From Tubulinosema ratisbonensis (lineage: Eukaryota; Microsporidia; Tubulinosematidae): 15,868 bases of DNA. The stretch is taken from contig RCSS01000772.1 of assembly GCA_004000155.1 (NCBI GenBank), positions 1-15,868 on the forward strand, written 5' to 3'. A program made the position numbers and the translations under genes. The notes under the pieces were generated by a model that made no database searches, was not told the origin of the DNA, and saw only the letters and a program-made list of their open reading frames with translations. Shown piece after piece: positions 8,643 to 15,868 of the stretch; within the stretch, counting starts at the first letter, position 1, and each line of letters begins with the position of its first letter.

Positions 8643-9296
8643 TCAAGTTTTATAAAAGACTTCNATCGGCAAACTAAACTCACACACAGCACTAAGAATA
8701 CCAATTTTTACAGCTAACTTATCCTTTTCTAATTTTAAACCATCAAAACTTTCTTTACTGATAACCAATGTATACGTAGAAGGATTCGAAAACTCGAAAT
8801 ACAATAATTTAAGTATATATCTAATCATTCTAGCAAAATAGTCTTCTAATTCGTTGTGCGTCAAATAATTTTTAGGCATAAAGTAGTGGAATACTACTCC
8901 ATTATCCATATACGAAACCAACAACCTAGTTTTGCTATCGGGTAAACCCATCAATGCCTGCCAACTAGTACCAATAAACCCATTCCTCATTTTGATAATT
9001 TTATAAAAAAGAGAGTCTTCCTTAAGATCATCTACCGTTTCATAAAACNTAAACAATGCTATTTTGTTATTAGTATCATAAAGAAAATCATCTAATTTNT
9101 AACAATTAACAATTTTACACTTTTTTCTAGCTAATTTTAACATATCCTGGTATTCTTCTTCTAATTTTCTCAAAGTTTCTTTTTCGGAATAAGAATTTTG
9201 TGTACCCAATCGTTTCATAAATTGGTATATTAATATTAACATACCAATTAAAAATAATGTAAGTAAAAATATTAATAATCCTTTTCTTTTGACCAT
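8643..9296 (-). CDS. single-pass membrane protein, function unknown
   Basis: The frame encodes 217 residues. After a short basic start (MVKRK) comes one strong hydrophobic segment (about 6-27), then a charged, likely coiled-coil stretch (about 38-60) and a soluble domain of about 150 residues. The basic N-terminus suggests a type II signal anchor with the C-terminal domain in the lumen or outside; a cleaved signal peptide is less likely. The leader holds GGAGAGA about 12 bases before the ATG, a loose version of the GGG-like start motif. Three N bases give ambiguous codons. Codon 66 is TAN (tyrosine or stop), codon 83 is ANG (Lys/Arg/Thr/Met) and codon 210 is ATN (Ile/Met). No family is recognised. 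Confidence 0.6.
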   Translation of the reverse strand: MVKRKGLLIFLLTLFLIGMLILIYQFMKRLGTQNSYSEKETLRKLEEEYQDMLKLARKKCKIVNCXKLDDFLYDTNNKIALFXFYETVDDLKEDSLFYKIIKMRNGFIGTSWQALMGLPDSKTRLLVSYMDNGVVFHYFMPKNYLTHNELEDYFARMIRYILKLLYFEFSNPSTYTLVISKESFDGLKLEKDKLAVKIGILSAVCEFSLPXEVFYKT

Positions 9297-9983
9297 CTTT
9301 TTAAAAATTCTCTCCTTTTTTTTTATTTTTTTAAATTGAATGATTATTTTTGACGAATTAATTAAACTCTTCTTAAGAATGTTTTATAAAATTTTTTAAA
9401 TTACTTTTTCAGCCAGTTAAATCAAAATGAGTAAATTTATTTTTTTTAAACTGGGAAACTAGAATTAAATTGTTTATGATTTAAAAAAAAGAGTTTCTTT
9501 TATATTTTTTAAAGAGAGACACTAATTAAATAAATAAAAATATTAATCATACTTTAATAAATAAAAGAAAATATTTCTAATCAGAGATAAAAAATTAATT
9601 ATTTCATTACACTAATTTTTATTCATTAAAGAATTTATATTTGTTTAAAAAATTTTACAATTCTATATTTTCATAACCTTGTAAATATATATGAAACTGT
9701 AATTTGTTTATTTTCTAAAAAATTGGTTTAAATATTATTTATCTACCTTATATTTTATTATAATCTATTTTTAATTTTACAAACGAATGGATTAATAAAA
9801 ATGTACCTTTGGATCTTAAACTAAAACTTTCGAAAATAAATAAATTAACTCGTTAAGAGAATTATATCCTTAGAGATATTTAATATGTCTTCTAACTCGA
9901 TTTCTTAAAACGTTTTTTCGAATATTTTTTACTTCTTACTAACCTTCTTAATATTAAGTTGATACCCTCATTCAATTGTAATT

Positions 9984-10023
9984 ATTTTGTCTTTGATCGA
10001 CAAAATTTTTGCAATGCTTTGCA
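9984..10023. repeat. two adjacent hairpins
   Basis: ATTTTGTC (9984-9991) pairs with GACAAAAT (9999-10006) around a 7-nt loop. Three bases on, TGCAA (10010-10014) pairs with TTGCA (10019-10023) around a 4-nt loop. The closeness of the two suggests a folded RNA or binding site, but either alone could be chance. Confidence 0.35.
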
Positions 10024-11133
10024 CTTTTATAAAACTATTTTACGTAATTTATAAAAAAAATAACGGTTAGCTTACAAAATATTATTCTGAACTTTTTCTC
10101 CGATTCTTTTTTCGTATAATATTTTTTAATTTCTGATCTGAGTAACCCTTAATTATTATTGAAAAAATCAATAAAGCTAAATAATAAAGAAGTCTTTTTA
10201 ATCTTATATTTATGATAAATTTGAAATAAAGTATCATGCGATTTGCATTTAATTTTATATTTTAATTTTAGTTCAACATTTATTCTTAACTTTTTTATCG
10301 ATTACTTTTTATATTTTAAAAATATTATGTTAAAGTTTGATTCGATAAACTAATATGTTCTTAAAAGTAAATTTTGATGTAAAATAAATGATTATGATAA
10401 ATTTAGAAGAAATTTACTTTTCAATTTGTGTGATAAGACAGAAAAAAATACTTAATGTTTCTTATCCTTTTCGATCTAATTAATAAAGCTTCACTATCCT
10501 TTACGTTTTTTTATTAAAAACTCAAATATATCTCGTTTTCCGGTTTCATCATTATAATCTCTCATATAAGTAAACATCACTTAAGCACTTCGTTTTATAT
10601 TTAATTATAATCTTTTATCATGCAGAAACTCAAGCGTATTCAAAAGCCGAAATAGATTTCAGCCTTATATACAAATTTTTTTAAATAGATATTTTTTTAA
10701 AATATTTCTTTCTTTTTTTTTAATTACCATTTATTCTTATTTGTATCTAAAATTTTAAGTAAAAATTTGTTGTTATTTTATAATTATACTAATTAATTTA
10801 CGTTTAGAAAAAAAAAACACTAATTAAATAAAAAATAATACACAAAAATTTTATTACTGTTTTTTTTCTAAATCTATTGTGCAAAAAAATAAAAAATACA
10901 TTTGGTATCTTATTTTTTATTTATTTTCTTATAACATCATTTTGATACAATTTTATAATTTAAATTCTCTGACTATAAAAAGATATTTATAAAATTGTAA
11001 CATTTTACCAAAAAACCATACATTCTTTTATTTTACTAAAAAGTTTTTTTATCGATAAACATTTAAGTAAAACCAGATAAATTTATTTTTTATACAAGAA
11101 AAAATTTGTTATCATAAAATAGAAAAAAATTAG

Positions 11134-11136
11134 CCC
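11134..11136 (+). promoter_or_regulatory. CCC motif ahead of 11143 gene
   Basis: CCC lies six bases before the ATG at 11143 (TAGCCCTTCAAAATG). It is the only C-rich run nearby and fits the microsporidian CCC-type start motif, though with a wider gap than at 5565 and 12216. It supports this ATG over the later in-frame ATGs. Confidence 0.4.
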
Positions 11137-11142
11137 TTCAAA

Positions 11143-12105
11143 ATGGTCGCACTTATTTTGTTTTATATTTTTATGTTAAAGTGTAGTAAAACAAATATTA
11201 TGACAAAAAACTTTCATAAAAATCTTATACCAACACAGAGAGATGAATCCATGGAGACTGAATCTATTGATGATAGAAAAAATGGATTAAAAATAGATAA
11301 TTTAGCTTCAGAAACTTCTTTTTCGGAAAATGAAGCTCTTGATTTAACTTGTAAAAAAGCTTCTGATTCTTCAAGTCAATTCAAGAACCCGAAAGCAGAA
11401 AATTTTTTAGAAAACAATTCTGAAAATCCCGAAGAAAAAAATTATGCGGCATCAAACGAACCTATTGATCTTTCAATGAAGAAGAAAAGGTCGGTTGTCG
11501 ATAATTCTAAAATTAATTATTTATACGGTGATAAGGATAAGAATGCTGAAAAACAGATTGGTTTCTATAAAAACATTCCTTCAAACAGTAAAGGTTTAGT
11601 AAATTTGAACCAAAAAACAAGAAAACTACAAAAATCTCGGGGGTTTAAACAGAAAGAGGGTAAAAATGATATGCTGCATCAATTAAATAAAAGATCGATA
11701 TTAATAAACAAAGATATTTCAATTAAAGAACAAATGCAAACAGACTCTATTAAAGAACAAACATCTGAAACAGAAACCAACCTTACTTCAATAACCCACA
11801 CAGATCATTCGAAAAATATTAATACATCTATATCTGATACCATGATCATTTACAGATGCAACGAATCTAAAATTTTTTCTTTTTTAAAAAATTTCAGGGA
11901 AGCCATTTTAGAACAAAAATTTATTATCAAATGCAATTCAAATTCAAGACAGAATAGAATGATATTTAGAACATTAGAAAACATGCATGATTTGGTACAA
12001 TTTCCTTTGAAGATAATGTATAGAAATGAACTAAGCTATTTAGAATCAAAGTATATGATTTTAATGCAGGGATTAATTGGAATCTGCAGACCATTCGATA
12101 CTTCN

Positions 12106-12146
<41 letters not shown>

Positions 12147-12147
12147 A
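11143..12147 (+). CDS. probable secreted low-complexity protein with PxDLS-type motifs
   Basis: The open frame is 334 codons, but the last 13 are AAA from a 39-A tract preceded by an N, so the real protein probably ends near residue 321. A hydrophobic N-terminus (VALILFYIFML, residues 2-12) with no further membrane segment suggests a signal peptide or anchor. Residues about 20-230 are rich in Asn, Lys, Ser and Glu and look disordered. Within them NEALDLTCKK (63-72) and NEPIDLSMKK (105-114) are two copies of one motif. The second runs into KKKR (113-116), and a further basic cluster spans 158-174. SIKEQ is repeated at 193-197 and 202-206. Residues about 234-320 look like a compact folded domain. 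PIDLS matches the docking motif of the animal corepressor CtBP, so a host-directed nuclear effector is possible but inferred. No family is recognised. Confidence 0.6.
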
Positions 12148-12160
12148 AAAAAAAAAAAAA
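12106..12160 (+). repeat. 39-A homopolymer followed by a 15-A run
   Basis: A run of 39 A (12106-12144) follows an N at 12105; a single T then separates it from another 15 A. The run is in frame with the upstream gene and encodes lysines in the raw reading. It may be genuine low-complexity DNA, a poly(A)-like insertion, or an assembly join; its length should not be trusted. Confidence 0.8.
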
Positions 12161-12203
12161 TAAATAAATATTTTTTTTAACCTAAATAATTTATTTTTTA
12201 TAA

Positions 12204-14522
<2,319 letters not shown>

Positions 14523-14525
14523 AGA

Positions 14526-14531
14526 AATAAA
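14526..14531 (+). terminator. AATAAA poly(A) signal of CDC48
   Basis: AATAAA begins three bases after the TGA stop of CDC48, the same spacing as in the EnP1-like gene. This fits short microsporidian 3' UTRs, although the motif is frequent in AT-rich DNA. Confidence 0.35.
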
Positions 14532-14632
14532 TGGATTTAAAAAAATTGATTTTTAATTTTTGATTTAATTTGAAACACTTCGCTTAAAAACTTTTTTGTG
14601 TCAAATTTTGATTTATTAAAAATATATAACTA

Positions 14633-14743
14633 ATGAAAAATAAAAAATATGCCTTTGCTTATCAAAATAAACGAGAACATAAAAAAATTCATAAAAAAAG
14701 ACAAATTTACCCTAAAAAAAGAAAAGAAAGCTTACAGTCATAA
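14633..14743 (+). other. out-of-frame upstream ATG overlapping the kinase start
   Basis: An ATG at 14633, 16 bases ahead of the kinase start and in a different frame, opens 36 codons that overlap the kinase coding region to a TAA at 14741-14743. The product is lysine-rich and not protein-like. Either the kinase mRNA starts after this ATG, as very short 5' leaders in microsporidia would allow, or the upstream frame lowers kinase translation. Confidence 0.4.
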
Positions 14744-15527
14744 TGTATACAAAGTTGAGACAGATGACAAAGATTATATATACAAGGAATATACACGTAG
14801 AAGTAAAACGGAAACAAAAATACTTGAAGCATTAGGCAGGAAATTTATAGTTGATAACGATGAGTTTAGGATAGAAGAATACTTAGATTCGGAAATGCCA
14901 GACTATTTGGTTCATGCTAAGTTGATTGGTGAATCTTTAAGAGAGTTTCATAAACTAAATATAAAAATAAGAAGTTTTTTTGACTTGTTAGAAAATTTAA
15001 TAAAAAAGAATAATTTTGAAGAAAAATTAGAAGAAATAATAAACAAAGTTTATGCACGCATAAAAGAAAAGCATTTAAAATTTAATAAAGTCACAGTGTG
15101 TCACAATGACTTACAGCCAGGTAATATTTTGATACACAAGAACAAGGCAGTGCTTATTGATTTTGAATATGCCTCAACAAACCATCCTATGTTTGATTAT
15201 GCTAATATTTTTTGTGAAATGAGTTGTGATTATTCCAATGAATGTGCTTTGAAGAAAGAGTTACTTCCTTCTGAATCTACCAAAAGAGAAATTTTAAAGT
15301 GGTATGATAAAAATAACTTAGAAGAAAACTTATCAATAGCCAATGAATTGATGAGTTCATCACATTTTTTGTGGTATCTTTGGGCCAGACCTTATATCGG
15401 AAAGAATAATAACAATGATTTTAATTATATAAATTATGCAATCAGCAGGTTAACAATGTTAAAAGAAGAAAATATTTTAAAAAATGAAGAATTTAATTTT
15501 TTAAAAAATGATTTAAAAAATAAATAA
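14649..15527 (+). CDS. choline/ethanolamine kinase
   Basis: The frame encodes 292 residues. The enzyme phosphorylates choline or ethanolamine with ATP, the first step of the cytosolic CDP-choline/CDP-ethanolamine (Kennedy) pathway to membrane phospholipids. The kinase-type catalytic motif CHNDLQPGNIL places the catalytic Asp at 154 and the metal-binding Asn at 159. The magnesium-binding DFE lies at 171-173 and is followed by the family-typical EYAS and FDYANIFCEM segments. HFLWYLWA near 239-246 also matches the family. The N-terminal ATP-binding lobe is short (about 85 residues), so the protein is smaller than animal and yeast homologs (about 350-580), as expected of a reduced parasite enzyme. 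Substrate preference cannot be read from the sequence. The start is the first in-frame ATG and leaves the NVYKV strand of the ATP lobe intact; no CCC motif precedes it. Confidence 0.88.
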   Translation: MPLLIKINENIKKFIKKDKFTLKKEKKAYSHNVYKVETDDKDYIYKEYTRRSKTETKILEALGRKFIVDNDEFRIEEYLDSEMPDYLVHAKLIGESLREFHKLNIKIRSFFDLLENLIKKNNFEEKLEEIINKVYARIKEKHLKFNKVTVCHNDLQPGNILIHKNKAVLIDFEYASTNHPMFDYANIFCEMSCDYSNECALKKELLPSESTKREILKWYDKNNLEENLSIANELMSSSHFLWYLWARPYIGKNNNNDFNYINYAISRLTMLKEENILKNEEFNFLKNDLKNK

Positions 15528-15528
15528 A
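15519..15528 (+). terminator. overlapping AATAAA motifs at the kinase stop codon
   Basis: AATAAA occurs at 15519-15524 and again at 15523-15528, spanning the TAA stop at 15525-15527. Because the opposing gene ends 7 bp further on, cleavage here would avoid long antisense overlap. Confidence 0.3.
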
Positions 15529-15534
15529 TTTTTT

Positions 15535-15864
15535 TTAGTTTTTAATAAATTCATTTACAAACCAAAGCTTTTCTCTTTTAGAAGTAACTAAATAAACGTT
15601 TTTACCCAAACAATTCACCAGTCTAAAGGTGTAAACAAGTGTGGTGGTTTCTATAAGTGTAGAGAAGTCAAATATTATTAATGAATCTTTGTCTAAGTTT
15701 GATAAAATTATTTCTTTTATTTTATGTGTATTTGCACAACAAATATAATCATTTTGTTTTATGCCATAAGTTTGGATAATCAATGGATTTTTTGTTAAAT
15801 ATTGCTCAGAGAAGGTTAGTAATTGAATTATTTTTCCTAACTCATTAAATTTATATTTTAACAT
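15535..15864 (-). CDS. 109-residue protein, function unknown
   Basis: The frame runs from an ATG at 15864, with an in-frame TAA immediately upstream, so the N-terminus is complete. There is no signal peptide or clear membrane segment. The sequence alternates predicted strands and helices. SLIIFDFSTL (about 60-69) is a hydrophobic strand ending in Asp, reminiscent of the Walker B strand of RecA-like folds, followed by GKNVYLVTS (about 87-95), another strand. No Walker A motif is present, so it may be a non-ATPase subunit of some complex. I do not recognise the family. It converges on the kinase gene with 7 bp between stop codons, and its promoter lies outside the window. Confidence 0.6.
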   Translation of the reverse strand: MLKYKFNELGKIIQLLTFSEQYLTKNPLIIQTYGIKQNDYICCANTHKIKEIILSNLDKDSLIIFDFSTLIETTTLVYTFRLVNCLGKNVYLVTSKREKLWFVNEFIKN

Positions 15865-15868
15865 TTAA

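Larger units (their letters stand above)
9297..11142. other. AT-rich intergenic region with small hairpins
   Basis: About 1.85 kb between divergent genes, so promoters for both should lie near its ends. No open frame worth calling is present. The middle (about 9780-10660) has more C, G and CpG than the rest, and includes adjacent hairpins at 9984-10006 and 10010-10023. It could hold an RNA gene, but I could not identify one. Confidence 0.5.

Noticed and set aside
11236..11245. ACAGAGA resembling the U6 snRNA signature
   Set aside because: It lies inside the 11143 coding region and no other U6 features surround it.

Overview
The window looks like nuclear DNA from a microsporidian (an obligate intracellular relative of fungi). 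The base composition is strongly AT-rich and the genes are single open frames with no clear introns. At least two coding regions have a CCC triplet directly in front of the ATG, a start-site signature described for several microsporidia. Gene content agrees: a cysteine-rich, proline-repeat secreted protein resembling the endospore/spore-wall adhesin EnP1, a compact CDC48/p97 ATPase with a shortened tail, and a minimal choline/ethanolamine kinase. The long gene-poor gaps suggest one of the larger, less compacted microsporidian genomes rather than an Encephalitozoon-type genome. I cannot name the genus from this sequence.

Layout. Positions 1-1353 are mostly gene-free, but look less AT-biased and hold two short coding-like frames that may be relics. 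An EnP1-like gene follows on the minus strand (1354-2466). A 3-kb AT-rich gap contains the first copy of a roughly 200-bp dispersed repeat (4640-4834). A small polytopic membrane protein of unknown function lies at 5565-6107 (+). A second 2.5-kb gap carries the other repeat copy in the same orientation (7684-7891). A single-pass membrane protein (8643-9296, minus) is followed by a 1.8-kb gap. The right-hand third is denser: a low-complexity, probably secreted protein (11143-12147, +), CDC48 (12216-14522, +), choline/ethanolamine kinase (14649-15527, +), and an unrecognised 109-residue protein (15535-15864, minus) that converges on the kinase with only 7 bp between the stop codons.

How the genes relate. 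CDC48 (protein segregation and degradation) and the kinase (first step of the Kennedy pathway for phosphatidylcholine or phosphatidylethanolamine) are housekeeping genes. The EnP1-like protein belongs to the spore coat and host-attachment layer. The protein just upstream of CDC48 is the most interesting item. Behind a hydrophobic N-terminus it carries two copies of a short motif, NE-[AP][LI]DL[ST]-x-KK. The second contains PIDLS followed by KKKR, which fits the docking motif for the animal corepressor CtBP plus a nuclear-localisation-like basic run. If the protein is secreted into the host, it is a candidate nuclear effector. That function is inference and is untested.

Quality notes. Nine single N positions are scattered through the window. 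Two fall in TAN codons, where the missing base decides between tyrosine and stop. A 39-A homopolymer makes the C-terminus of the 11143 gene unreliable.
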